DNA of 64,000 nucleotides from Auanema rhodensis (GCA_964057225.1 OZ059896.1:7688001-7752000); one strand, 5' to 3'. Positions 45,857 to 59,316 are shown, counted from the stretch's first letter. The notes: generated by a model not told the origin, from the sequence alone. A program made the numbers and translations.

Positions 45857-47698
45857 GGTACGTTTACTATAAGCTTCTTCATAAATGAAGGGATTGTGTT
45901 CAAATTCATTGTTGGTTTGTAATACAATATCCAGATATGAAAGAAGTAGTAGTAAACGGTACTGGGAAGTATTTCTATTCTGCTTTGTGATGGACTTTAG
46001 CTAAACTCTAAAGAGCGCTATCGACTTGATTTTGAATAGAAGGCTTTCCAAATTTCTTTTGCTCAAAAGAAGAATCTCTATGTAACTATCGTATTTCTAT
46101 CTTATATCTTATTATATCCATTGATGGAAATAGAGGTCTTAATGTATTGATTGTTCTTAGCTGATCCTACATAGTTAGGTTTGCAAGCCTTTGATATAGT
46201 GTCTTGAACTTATTTTGCTCTTGTCATGCATCTGCCTTAGATTTATGATTGTGGTTGTTAGAAATACAATTTTCTTCTAGAGATTTTTGCACGTATGCCT
46301 TTTAATTTCCACTGTAAGCTTTGTCGTACGTTTTTGGGTAAATAAACCGGTGAGTGTTTTCTCTATTGTTTCTCAGCTATTGTTCCGCTGGAAGTGATGT
46401 GATGATGAAAGAGGCTGTTGCTCTGTGGCTGTTGTGGGTCGCTTGATTGGGATTAGACCGGGCGTGAGCCATCTGCTACTTTCGCATGTGGTCTAGGACG
46501 CCAGTCAGTTACACCATGTTCTCTGGCGCTTGTGTCTAACACTCGGGGTTTTTTAGTGATTTGATAAGTTGGCGCATTCTTTTTTTTTCAAGTTCTTGTA
46601 CAAGTTCATTGTTTTTCTATGACATTCTCGCTGCTTTCTATATTAATAATATTAATAATCGTCATTATAACAAAAATAATCATAATAACAATGCTTAATA
46701 CTGAAAATAATTTATGCCATAACCATTAAAAAGGTATAATTTCCTAATATGTAAACCAAATGTGAATTAATATAGCATATTTTCATATATTCTCAACTTG
46801 CTCATAAAACTGTAAGCATACTTGGTTGAATTGCTTTATCTTTTATCTTTAATTTATCATTTTTGGCGCCTTGGCTATATTTAAACCCAAAAAAAATTAT
46901 TTTTAGTCTTAACCTAATGTTTTTTTCCCCTTTATATAGAAACCAGATTAATCTTCTTATTTGAGCTTCGAACATCATCTGGTCATCCTCCTACTAAGCG
47001 CTAAATTCTGTTGTCTTGTTTGCGAGGGGGGCGTATTTCCTCCTTTCACCTTTTATTTGATACGAATAGCATCTTATGAAAACGTCACTTTTCTTAGCAT
47101 GTATATAATGTTCTCCTATTTGAGCTCAACCTATTAATGAAAATTTTGGCCTTCGGAGATTGTTATCAAAACTTTTCTTCAACTTCCTATCTGTTCGTTA
47201 CATACCCTGACAATAGCCAGCCTGGTCACGAGTAGCTGCAGACCAATCTGGATTGTAGTTTTCCTTGTTGTATCAAATATACTAGCGTGTTCTTATAACA
47301 TATTTGAATCAATAAAATTTTCAATTTCGAATCATTTATGAAATCAACATGTTGGATTTTGAAACTCAAAAATGAATTATCTTATTTGTTTATTGGAAAT
47401 GCCTTATACAATTTAAGTCTGTTTTTGTATCTTGTTGAATATGAAGAAAATGTGTTTATTCAGTTCTGTTCAGGAATACCTCTTATTTTTGTATCAATTT
47501 TTCTTGGAAGGTCAAAGGAAATCAGCTGACTAGAATGACTGAAGATATGCCTCGGAGCTCAAATGTTGCCTAACACATTATAAACAATCGCTCAATCGTT
47601 TACATACGTTCTTATAATTGTTATGTCACTTCATATTCTCGTCCATTATATTACTTAGTTCCTTTTTTCAATTTAATGTATATTTTTTTCAGTGAATT
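45857..47698. other. 3' UTR of trxr-1 and upstream region of the ADA gene
   Basis: No protein gene seen. After the SECIS the sequence is AT-rich, except for a GC-richer block at about 46375-46555 without an ORF, flanked by acceptor-like TTTCTCAG (to 46377) and TTTTTTAG. It could be an untranslated exon or structured RNA. No tRNA was recognised. Confidence 0.4.
45931..45995 (+). promoter_or_regulatory. Candidate SECIS element (type II) in the trxr-1 3' UTR
   Basis: The non-Watson-Crick core ATGA (45937-45940) faces TGAT (45988-45991). A stem AAAG/CTTT and TAG/CTA leads to an unpaired AAA 13 nt after ATGA, and the apical loop contains an extra mini-helix TACT/AGTA as in type II SECIS. It lies about 80 bases after the stop, where a SECIS is required to read the UGA as selenocysteine. 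Folded by hand only. Confidence 0.7.
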
Positions 47699-50600
47699 AT
47701 GGGAGCTTACTTTAGTACACCGGAAGAATCTGCACTACATGCTGATCCACAGACTGTGGAAAATATGCAAAAGAATATGCTACATGAAAGGTTCGTTAAA
47801 AGTTTTCTGTTTTCCAAATCAGAATCGTTGTCTCCTGCAACTGATATATGCAACCGCCTTTCACAATTTGATAAAATGAAATAGCGGATGTACAATTCCA
47901 CGTTATATCATATACGTATTCTATGCATCGATCGATTAGCATTTTCGTGATACAACATATTAGCAAACCAACTCCTTAATCGGGCATGAGGCTTCAAGGT
48001 TTTTTCAGCTCACAAGTAAATTTTGCAATATTAGCACAATGATATCAGTTCTTTATTTGTTTTATGCATCTATCTTCCCTTCATCCCACGCGCGTTTGCA
48101 GACTTCCATTTTTTATATTCCTGCATACGTTACAGTTACGCTATAATATAAACTCATGCTGGGAGAATGTTTTAAACAATCAAAAATAGTAAAAATGCGA
48201 TCAGTTTTTCTTCTGTTCAATTAATATAATGACAACTTATCACCTACTAGCGTAGTTTTTCGTTGAACCGCAATCAAACACCTAAACAGAGATACGAGCG
48301 GATTACGAAACGAAATGGACAAGTAGATTTCTATTGTTTAAGAACAATCTGAGTCATTGATCTCTTAATGACTTCATTTCATAGTTGTTTGTATTAATAT
48401 TGCTACAAGTGAGATGATTAGGGAAATGCCGTCATGTATACGACATTAGTATTTATTGTATGCTATAACTTTTATCATCATTCGATAAAAAGAGAAATAT
48501 AGCTTTGCCGAATTATAAAATTAAGCTGCAGCTCACCTGATATCTATATTTTTAGTTTTTTGGTAGAATGTAGGAAGAATTGTTCTTTCGTTTGTCTTTT
48601 TTCAGCTGCTTTTCGAAAATTTTTGTGATGTCAATCCATCCTCTTTTGTAGGTAATAGGAAAGGAATCTTGATAACATTTCACTGTTCTTCAAAAATTTA
48701 CCTTTAATAGCTTTATTGGTTCTTGACCATGTCATCATAAATGTCACATCTAGGATAATCAGGAACAAACTGGAGAATATAAATTTGGGATGTTATTTCA
48801 AAACAGTGGATACTGATCAATCTTTTGTTTTACAATAAAAAATGATTCATTTTATTTGAGCGTATGTGGAGTAATTGAGAAAATGTACATGGATGAATGA
48901 ATTATGACATTAATCAAACTAATTTCCACATAGTTTTGGACTGTTGCGTATGAAATGAAGCCAGTTGTCTCAATTGTTCCTTCAAATCAAATATTTCAGT
49001 AAATGAATTTGATAGGATAGTAGTTGTTTTATAATTCCTTTTGTTCGACACAGATTCTAATAAGGTGTCAATGTGTGATTTCGCTTCTGGTTCTTTCGCA
49101 ATGGTTTAAAATGATTAAAAGGGGGTAGGGGGTGCCACAGATCAGATAAGGTGCCAGCTTAAATCGACGAATCAAAATCTGCTTATCAGTGGTTTTAAAC
49201 TTCAATTGTTTCTTTTTCCAATCAATTGCTAACTGGCATTTCCTCATAGAATTAGTTTCTGAATCTAAAGCATTCAGCTTTTCTAGCTATTCATTAAATA
49301 GAAAAATATTTAATAACTCAAGATTGCTTCGATAGTTTCAAAAATAGATGTAGCCTGTTGCATTAAAGCCTTAGTTTATATATCAGCAAAATCATAATAT
49401 TCACATGCTTATTACATTTTTTACACTCCAAAGCCAGCTTATTGCACTATTTAGTGTCTAGACTTTATTAATTTTGATGTGCTATCCTTACAATAATACT
49501 TGATATCTTATGATCAGTTATCATGACGCCTAATTCCCACATTATGTTGTAAAATGGCGTAGTAAGCGTTTAAGCGGATTTTATTTTTTGATTTTCTATT
49601 TCAATCGCAAAGTTAATATTACACTTCTGATGTGGTCCGACTATGTGAGCTTACCTCTTTTGCATTCTTGGGCTGCAGCCTTTTTCCATTTATTTATTAT
49701 TGTTCTCACTGGATTTAATAGAGTTTGTTAGAACTTGAATCATAAAGACACTGTTCATGAAAACAGTTATAGTAGTGCTATGATACATTTGCACTCAGAT
49801 TATGTTGTTTCATAACATTTAGTTTTAACAAATAACATGAAATGTTTTCAAAAATTTTATATTTGCCTTACCTAGTTTAACATGGATATCCTCATTATAT
49901 TACTTGCAGTAGTGAAACAATGGTCTCTGTTCCATCCATCAATGACAATGATCTAGCTGAATTCAGCTTTCCTAAGGTTTTATTTTGCAACTTCTCCATC
50001 AATCGTTTACCGTGAATTACTAATTTAGATTGAACTTCATTTGCATTTAGATGGTGCAATTCGTTTCCAGACTCTGCTTGATGCCTCGAAGTATGTCTTA
50101 AAATTGTTTAAAAGAGGAATGTGTACTAGCTTTGAATTGCAGAACTCGTGGTATTCCAATTAAGAACAACAAAACTGGAGAAGTAGCCACTACACTTGAA
50201 GAAGTTAAAAAAATGCTTATTACGCATACTCCAGCTAACCTTTCTTTGGTTTTGGCACCATTTGAAATCTTCATACCTGTTGTTAGGTAATTATTCTACT
50301 ATTTACTGATTTTTAACCGTCTTGAAAGTTGTTAAATACGGGTTTATTATAGAGGATCTGCCGAATTCGTTGAACGTGTAGCTTATGAGCTGTGTGAAGA
50401 TCAACATAATAATGGAGTTGTTTATTTCGAAGGTCGCTATGCTCCTCATTTGCTAGCTGGTGATGACGTAAGATTTTATAGAGATTTCTGATAAAATTTA
50501 AAAAAATTAAAGCTTGATGCTACTGGTGTTATTCGTGCCATCAAGCGTGGATTTGACCGCGGTGAAAAGGATTTCGGAATTAAAGCTCGCTCCATTTTGT

Positions 50601-51604
50601 GCGCTATTCGAGGACTAGATGCATTTACTGACGAAATTTTAGCTTTAGGTAAATCAATTAATGATTTGATTAAATTTAATTAATTTGTTTAGCTATTGCA
50701 CTTAAGGATGAAGGAGTAGTCGGAATTGATGTTGCTGGATCTGCACATGGAGCAGACGAACAGTACGAGCCAAATGTCGTTCATATCTTCCAGGTTTTAA
50801 TAATATTTAATTATTACTAAATGTAGAGATATGTTAAAGGAAGCCTACAAACTCGGAATTCACCGTACTGTTCATGCTGGTGAAAGTGGAGGACCAAAAG
50901 AGATGAAAAGAGTACATAGCTCATTTATTTTAATCTCACCTATTTTCAAATTATAGGCATTAGCTGAAATGCATGCTGAAAGAATCGGACATGGTTACCG
51001 TGTAATGCGTGATCCTGAATTCTACCAAGAGAAATTTGTTAATGATAAATCAATTCATCTTGAAGCCTGTCCATACTCATCTGTCATGACTGGTGCTGTT
51101 GAATTAGACTGGAAGCATCATCCTTTGGCAACGTATATATTTGTTTTTCAATAATAAGCTATTAAAAAATATTTTGAAGATGGGCTTCTGATGATGTAAA
51201 TTTCTCAGTTTCTCGCGATGACCCCACTTGCTTCGACAATACAATGCTCAGTGAATTAAAATTAGCTAAAGAAAGTATTGGGCTCACAACTCATCAATTA
51301 TGGAAAGCAGTACGTTCATTTGTCAAATTTCGAAAAAAAAGTTTCAGCTGCTGACAGTGAAAGATCAGACTGATCATTTTTATATATGATCAACATATAT
51401 CATATATTCCATATATTTCTTTTATTATCAGTATCTGTTACTTTCCATTTTTTTAATGAACAGATGATAAGGTCATATGTAACTTCATTGTTTGATTTCT
51501 TATCTTTTCAGCAACTGAATGCAGCACATGCCTGTTTCTTGCCAGAAGATGAGAAGCAACATCTTATCCAACTAGTTCAACAAGCTGAGCCATCTAAGGC
51601 TTAA
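47699..51604 (+). CDS. Adenosine deaminase (ADA), with predicted N-myristoylated alternative first exon
   Basis: Zn-dependent enzyme converting adenosine to inosine in purine salvage. Core from ATG 49920: VSVPSINDNDLAEFSFPK, IELHLHLDGAIRFQTLLDAS (the HxHxDG metal motif), YFEGRYAPHLL, GIDVAGSAHGADE, HRTVHAGESGGPKEMKRA, ERIGHGYRVM, LEACPYSSVMTGAV and ASDDVNFSVSRDDPTCFDN: all active-site segments are present. An exon at 47699-47790 (MGAYFSTPEESALHADPQTV) ends in phase 2 and splices in frame to 49910, giving SSETMVSVP. The new start MGAYFS fits an N-myristoylation signal. Final exon QLNAAHACFLPEDEKQHLIQ; TAA 51602-51604; AATAAA 51741. Confidence 0.92.
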
Positions 51605-52178
51605 GGCTCTATCACTATCAAAACTGAACTAACTCTTAGTTCAGTATGTTCTTATCATTTCCGATCGCGGTTTTCCTCGAATATGTTTTATCAACACAAA
51701 TTCCCACTTTATTCAACTTCCTCAAAATAATCTGGTATGTAATAAACTCCTCTTAATGTTACCAGCTAAATATATTATTCATGTTCGTGTTCAATATGGT
51801 AACAGTCGATTATTTAATTTCTAATGTTTAAATTTCCGATTTTACAACAAAATTACACAGCCACGAACGGAATAATGACTGTTACTGTTTTCGCTTTTTT
51901 TAAGAATACAGTCGTAAGCCCCTTTTGGCTTTTCCGACCCAAGTATCCTTAAACATACCTCGGATATAAGCTTCATTCTTATCTTTGCTAATATCCTCAT
52001 CAAAGTTTCTTGCCGTTATGTATCATTGCCATCTTGTCACGTAACTCCATGTCACTTTGCTATTAATAAAGCGGCTTCTTCAATGTACGAAAAGCTTATA
52101 TATTGAATATAATGGTTAGTAACTCATATAATGTGTATAATTCCGATTTTTATATAAAAAAACACTTTACAACATCAA
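51605..52178. other. 3' UTR of ADA and convergent spacer
   Basis: Contains the ADA poly(A) signal AATAAA (51741-51746). The remainder lies between convergent genes and has no supported ORF. Confidence 0.45.
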
Positions 52179-52479
52179 CTAAAGACTGATATTTGAATAT
52201 GGAGGAGTTATTTCGATTCTTCTATCACCATAAACGTTGACAATCGATACACTCAGAACAGCTGAAGAAAAATATATCAATAGACACTAATAGGTGATAT
52301 TATTAAAGTTTTAGAATGATTATTACATTACTATATGTATAAAATTAAATATTTAACTTTAAATATTACGCACTTGTTAATATTTGGTCAGAAATCTACA
52401 ATTAAAATTAAAACTTACGAACAAATGTTAGGACCAGTTGCATTAGAAATAGAAAGGAAGTAAAAATTATTGGAATCAT
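52179..52479 (-). CDS. Predicted 47-residue secreted peptide
   Basis: Exon 1 52419-52479 (minus strand) encodes MIPIIFTSFLFLMQLVLTFV, a clear signal-peptide-like stretch. A GTAAG donor and TTTTTCTTCAG acceptor join it to exon 2 52179-52261, giving PVLSVSIVNVYGDRRIEITP and ending PYSNISL. The mature part would be about 25 residues with an internal dibasic DRR, so a neuropeptide-like or other small secreted product is possible; no known peptide motif is recognised. Support is the signal peptide plus frame-preserving splice sites only. Confidence 0.4.
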
Positions 52480-54272
52480 GACGTTTATATTCGAACTGAT
52501 ATATGTAAGATGGAATGAGAGAAGATAGAAGAGGTACACGAATTGATATGAAATGACTGACTAACTAAAAGGCTGATTTGAAAACGAGAGAACTTGAAGA
52601 AGACGAAGAAGAAGTTGAAAACGACAAGTTCCTGTTTGAAGGCCAGAACTATGACATGATGGGGGCAATGCTATTTTTCAGAAGATAGGTCTGTTATCAT
52701 TTCACAAAAAATAATTTCAGCTAGAAGATTGAAATGTTATTGTTGAGTTCTCATTAACTGTCAACCTGCTGCTTGACTTTTTTTTATTCTGTAGCATAAG
52801 GTATAGACCAGTGTCGAAAAGTTGTTCTTAAACCTAACAGCGGGAACTATTTTCATTATCAGTTTTTTTTTACAAAAGAATCATCATATGATAACCTTAA
52901 TGCAGAATTCGTACCAGATGTTGATTGGAATTCGGACAAAATAATTTATCTTCTTCACCTAAATAAATAAATATCTTTTTTTTTGTTTTATATCAAATGA
53001 TTTAACTATATAAAATGATAAATCAATAATATTATTAAATCTTTTGATTCATATATACTATATTATTGATCTGTTTAGCAAATTTAGAAAGGTCATGTTT
53101 TTGATAATATTAATATAAGATTTCTATATTATAATATTATTTTGTTTGTAATTAAGAAGTTTAATCTAAGATATCCAAAATATCATTTGATTGTATAATA
53201 ATTAAAGTAATATTACAATATAATTAAAAACTAAGTAATTCTTTAATATTATATAATAACCTTTGTGTGTATATTTTAATTATTTGAAAGATGAAATGTT
53301 GCTATTTATGTTTTCCATAAATCAACAATTAAAAAGTAAAGTAATGGATGTCTACTACATAGTATATATTCATATATTATATTTGTATTAAAACAAATAG
53401 TTAAGCTTTATCTTCTACATATAGTTAAAATCTAGACGGAATCATATATAAGTATTATAATTTATTTTGTATAATATATATATATTTAAATCAATTATAT
53501 AGCATATCTTATAATAGTATAGAAAATTGTCATGAAAATGTCTTGAGCTTTGTCCTCGGAGTGTACTTGATTCAAATGAGATCTCAAGAAATCATATGAG
53601 TATGCGAATATGATCGGAGAAATATCTATGCAAACTCTGAATTTTGACGCTTCACCTCTTTGTATTGTTACCATAATAAGGATAAATCAATTGAACTAAT
53701 TGTTCTCGTAATAAGTGAAATATGGAAAACTAGTCAGATTGTTAGACAAGCCAATATTGATATTAATAGAATATGTAATATTTGACTATGTGCAAAATCA
53801 GAAGAGCATTTTCAATCTTTCTCTCTTTTGTCCTATTGTGTATAACTAATTATTTTTAAAAGTTTTATAAGTATATGTTATAGTTCTATAGATTACTATG
53901 CTCTATAATTTATTCTCCACTTTAAATCTTCTAAAATATACTTATCACATAACTCCGATCCCTTCCTCCATCAACCTTTCTCCGTAAAAACCTGTATGTA
54001 GAGTTCGTATCTGCGTTCCGTTTTGTTAGGTTCAGCTTGCCCTACGTCAGCTGGATTCGTGCGTCTAAGTGAAGAAGAGTGAGAATAACATAGTTCCATA
54101 CTATCTCGATCATATTTTGCAAAAACTATGTACTTATCAAGTACTTGAATGCCATTGACTCATTGTGCTATCACAAAATGTGTGTCACAACTTTGTATGG
54201 TCATATGAGAACAGCATGCAGCAATATATAGTCTTTTATATTTCTTTCGTCTTTTCAAATGAATTTTAAGCA
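52480..54272. other. Gene-free AT-rich region
   Basis: Includes the presumed upstream region of the small secreted gene. A GAAGAAGACGAAGAAG-type purine run is near 52595. Otherwise it is very AT-rich with no supported feature. Confidence 0.4.
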
Positions 54273-54660
54273 ATGCTGCTCAACACCGAAACAAATTCAA
54301 TATTTAACCTTGTCTTTATTTCATTTCAAAAATCAATGTGTCTCTCTGTCTATCTATTTCCAATGTGTGTGCGTATGTATGTGGGCCCTTCAACGCAACT
54401 GTGTGCCATGACAGTAGACGACGAGGCAACATCAGAAAGTACAAGTAGTATTTGGCCCCCCGACGAAAACAGGTCTGGAATAGCTCAATCTCTACAACTC
54501 TAATTTCTCCAAATACTTTTATTATCTCTTTTTTTCCTTTCTGTTTTATACACACACTTCTATATCATGTCTACAGCTTTTCATACCTTTCTCTTCATTC
54601 ATACCTCTTTCTATCCCACCTCTCTCTCTGTATCTTTGTTTCTCTGTAACTCTCTGTCCC

Positions 54661-54681
54661 TCTCTCTCTCTCTCTCTCTCT
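54661..54681. repeat. (TC)n microsatellite
   Basis: About ten perfect TC units in a wider C/T-rich tract. Confidence 0.85.
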
Positions 54682-57214
54682 TACTACCCCAATATATATG
54701 TATATGTATGTATCAGTTTTACTACTCTTATATTCTTGTTTCTCTTTTTTTCTTTTCCCCCCTTTTCTCTCTTGATGATGTCTATTACATTTTTTTGATG
54801 TGGATTCTGTTTCAAAGATTTTTCATGTAGATTATTTCAATCACCTACTTGTACTTAACTTTTTCTTTTCTTTGTTAGAACAAAAAAAAATGAGATCCGT
54901 TCGAATTGTTGAAAAAAAAATGCAAACTAGATGAAGAGCTAATCAACATATCCGCTGTTCCCTCATGAGTTTCTATTGAATTGTTTTAATAGTATGATCC
55001 ATCTATTTACTACGTCAATATATATTTTCAAATACATAAAACATTTTGTTTGTATCACTTCACGTTTTCATTCATACTGGGATTGAAGAGAATTGAATTT
55101 TCCCTGAATTTTAGGTCACTTCAAGACAAGAAGCCATTTTAACCAGTTCTTATGTTGCCTGAATTCGGATAGTTATCTGCGGTGTACCATCCTAAAGTTT
55201 CTTTAAAAGGTCATCATAATAGAAAAAGTACATATCCACACGGGTGGTCATAATCATTATGAAAATTAAAATGTGTAATCGTTTCAGTTTAATAAATTTC
55301 GTTATGAAACTACTCTTTACTATACTATATACTTCTTATATTTAAGTAATGACTATTAAATAAAATCCACTAAATCCATATAATTGAATTACAATATTAA
55401 ATTGAAAATAAAATGAAATGATTAAATATTTTAAAAATCTATTTTTAATTTATCACTTAATATAAAAAATGTAATATAGTTTTCAAAGTTGAAAGTCTTC
55501 GATTGGCGGTGATCATTCATCATCCATCCTGCCTTCAATCCATGGTTTCATTATTATATAGACGTATATATATATATATATTCTCATTAATTTTCTCACA
55601 AATATATATATATATATAAAATAAAGTTTAACTATATTGTTATATTATATCTTGAAGACCAAAAACAGTTTGACTAGATCATTTGCAAAAGCTCAAAATA
55701 GAAATGCGATACTGAGGATAATACTGTTTGAATCCTGTGAAGGTAACAATCTTTTGCAATACATTGGTGATAATGATGTTGATGATGGTCGGTTTAAACT
55801 CTGTAATCTCATATATTAAAAGAAAATTATCCGAAATTATATATAAAAACTGAAATATAAACCTATATCTAAGTTTTTCATAAAATTATATTTAGAAAAG
55901 GAAAAAAAGGATAAAAAAGTAAATTTCGAGTGATTGAGACGAAAAATTCTATGAAAACCTCATCGATATAAAACATTTATAGATATAGGTGGACGGAAAA
56001 TATGTATTTCAAACATAAAATGTTGAGACAGCTAGAGTTTATGTAGTATAGGTATTAAGGTAGATTGGGAAAGAAATTAAGATAGGGAGAGATACTAGAT
56101 GAGATAGAAAAAGAAGGTAATACTCAGAAGGAGTGCGATTGAATGAGGAAAAGAGTCGAGAAATAAAAAAAAAGAAGAAGTTGAGGAAGAAATAGAGAAA
56201 CAGACAGAGGGCCACATGCATTCAGGCTTCAGTAGCATGTGTTCTAATCGTGCACGCTGTAAGTACAACTATGTCTCTCGCTTCTCCTCTATGTCTGACC
56301 AGCCCTAACGATGTAGTAGTTCGGCTGGCAACAAAAGAAGTAGTCAGCTCCCTCTCTCGCTTTCGTTCGCTTTTTTCTGATCATCGCTGTCGTAGTGTTC
56401 GTCGTCGTCGATGACAATTCTTTCTCCCCTTATACGTTGTATGCTGAAGACGATTACGTTGATAACATTGATAATAGTCCACCACTTTGCGAAGATGATG
56501 ACAGCACTAGGATAACGATGAAGTTCAGAACAACGAACATCAGTAGATGTCTAGATCGGCAACATTTGATTTCAAAAAGAAGTCTACCTCGCATTTCCAT
56601 TTATAATTTGTCTCGCCCATTTTCATTATCTCAATTGTATTATTATCGTTTAGTTTTTTTGCTTTAATGGGAATTTGTGACACATTTTAACGCTATTAAC
56701 TTGCTGTATCTTAATGACTCTTGATTACAACCAGAGTAAAAAAAAGGCGAAACGTTTTCAATTCTGGAATATTCTATTTTCCTTAACATTCTTTAGTTCA
56801 CTCTTTCTATTATCTATCTGTTTTTTTGTTATTTTGAAGTTTTTATATATTTTATTAGGTCTATGGATGTTCTAACTATCTCTCATTTATTTGCAACTTT
56901 TTCTGCTCGCAAAAGATAGAGTATGTGTATCTAGATAGAAATGAGAGGATATGAAATGATTTGTGAAGCAACTCATAAAGAGAGTTGACGAGAAAAGGTT
57001 AGATGGCTATAGGAGGGAGAGGAAAGGTAGTGTTTGGAAGAAACTCTATGTTTCTCCTCATTCTTTACCAGAAGAAAGAAAAATAGTTCTACTGAGTTGC
57101 GAGTAATAGGAAAAGAACGCTTGAAAATCAGTCTACGTGTTCGACATGCTCTTGGCCACTCTTTTTTTGCGGTCCCTCCAACTAGCAGAATTTCTCGCTT
57201 TCCCTCCATTGTCA

Positions 57215-57219
<5 letters not shown>

Positions 57220-57288
<69 letters not shown>

Positions 57289-57295
57289 CCTCCCT

Positions 57296-57339
<44 letters not shown>
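57220..57339. repeat. Compound microsatellite (CT)n-(CCCT)n-(CT)n
   Basis: A perfect CT run from about 57220 to 57284, then CCTCCCTCCCTCCCTC (57285-57302), then CT again to 57339: a 120-bp pure pyrimidine tract. Confidence 0.95.
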
Positions 57340-57340
<1 letters not shown>

Positions 57341-57930
57341 AACAACTCTTTCTCTCTCAAACGCTTCCTTTACTTCTTCGTTCTCTGTTTTCATTCTATA
57401 TCATAGGTCAGACATAGAGAAGAAAAGGAAATATACATAGGAAATCAGATGGTGAGACACACAACGAGAGTGCACAAAAGCGAGGGACAGACTGAGAATG
57501 AAAGAGAGTTGTCTCGAATTTGGAGGTTGTGGAGGGGTAAGAAGTAGCATTAAGTTGATCAGAACAGACTTTTTGTATTGCGTTCCCTCTCTTTCTAACC
57601 TTTTTCTTTTTAGTTACCAATTTCTCTTTATCGGTCTACCTTTACTCTCGTATTTCTCTCTCTTCCTCTTTCGTGATCTTTTCTTTGCTACTCTTCTTCT
57701 CTTGTAACTATTCCCTCTTTTTCGATCTCCCTCTCTCAGTCTCTCACTACTGGCTCTCTGGTTCTCCTCTCTCTATCTTCCAATTCTCCTTCTTCATTCT
57801 ATCATGTACTTTCCTATTGGCTTGTACTTTTTGTCTTCTGTCTCCATATCTTCCGTCGCCGCTCTCCATCCAGCTGTGTACTCTGTCGTCATCTCTCTGT
57901 CTCGTCTCGACTCTCCCCCTAACAGCCCTG

Positions 57931-57956
57931 GGCCCCAGGCCCAGCCCCAGGCCCAC
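57931..57956. promoter_or_regulatory. Two AP-2-type sites in a GC-rich island
   Basis: Within CCCTGGGCCCCAGGCCCAGC and the following bases the palindrome GCCCCAGGC (GCCNNNGGC) occurs twice, 14 bp apart. It is an unusual GC block in AT-rich DNA. Whether any factor binds is unknown. Confidence 0.35.
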
Positions 57957-59316
57957 ACGGTGGATACCCTCTGCCCCATACCCTTGTTCTGCTCAACTGC
58001 TTAGTGTTCCTCCTCATGATATTTTTCTGGTTTCATCCAGCGAACGCTGTCGGTGCAAGAGTTTAAAACTATAGTAGTTTTTGATAATAGAATAGTTAAC
58101 CTCAATTCTCTCCCGAAAAACGAATCTATCTGTCCTCGTAATTGAAAGCACAAAACAATTATTTAGCAAAATAAAGACTAATTTCTTTTAACTTTATTTA
58201 GTACATGTCTGCTTCTCATCCATGTTCATTAGTGTTCGTCACATGGAATGCCCGACCTGAATATCACTTCGTTTGATATCCAAAACAACGTACCTTCTCA
58301 GTTCGAATGTTTCCATTCTCACATTTTAATTTTCTATCAAGCCTATCTCCTATTTCGACATAGCCAATCTTCGATTCGTTTTCAATCTTTTTCTCAATTG
58401 AGAACTGCCCCCTACACCCCCCTCCATCCATTCGCAGCATCCTTTCGAGCCCGTGTGATGTGCACTTTCTCGTTCCGACCCTCGCCCTTTTCCTCTCTCA
58501 TCTTTCTCTCTCTCCGGTTTTCTCATAATGTTTTTTCATTTTCCTTACTCCTCTTACTCTCGTGTTCGTCTATTGCATTTCTATTTTCTTTCTTTTGAAC
58601 CCCCTCCTCGCTATTCTACTCATCTTTCTCCGATGCTTTGACCCGTTCCTTTTTCTGCCTGCTTTCTCTTCAGAATTAACGTAGCTATATGTTAGCATCA
58701 GCAGACGTAAAATGTTGAACAATTCGATAGCTGTTTCCTTTTTGGACCATTAGCCTCATGCTTATCTTTTTCTTTCTCGTTGCTTAATTTGATTAAATTC
58801 CTCCGAACTTGGTGCATTACAACCTGACTACTCTCAGTTGGTGTTCACACGCGCACTGTTAATATGTTGCAATAAGACAGCTCATATCATTTCAAAATTC
58901 TTCAGTTTCTGGTGTGTGAATGTCTGAAGAAATCCGAATGATTATACGCTGGTTTCTGGTCTTGGAAACAGCAATCACAGCCTGTCGAGATCCAGCTGTC
59001 TAATCGTCTTCTTTTTCATCTCCGTTTCTTCGTCTACTTGCTGATGATTCTGCTGCTGCGGTTCGGTCTGCTCTCGGTCCCATGCACTTCCCTCCTTGAC
59101 TTTTCCCCCTTATCCCTACGATCTACGCGCTAAAGATATTACCATTACGGACCTAACCGTGCAGATTCTCGTCTATCACACATGTTCACCTATCTTTCCT
59201 TCAGAGTTTTTTCTTTTTTTTTCTAATTCATTTGTGTTCTGATGATTTGCGCCGCCTGTTCGTCTATCCGTTCACTCTTCCTACATCGTAGGTAATAGTC
59301 GTAGTTGCCCGTAGTT

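Noticed and set aside
46375-46555. tRNA or C/D snoRNA gene
   Set aside because: A TGATGATGA motif is present, but I could not find a matching D box with a terminal stem, nor a T-arm GTTCRA motif.
57034-57417. ORFs in the CT microsatellite region (Ser/Leu and Arg/Glu repeats)
   Set aside because: Translated simple repeat; no other coding evidence.
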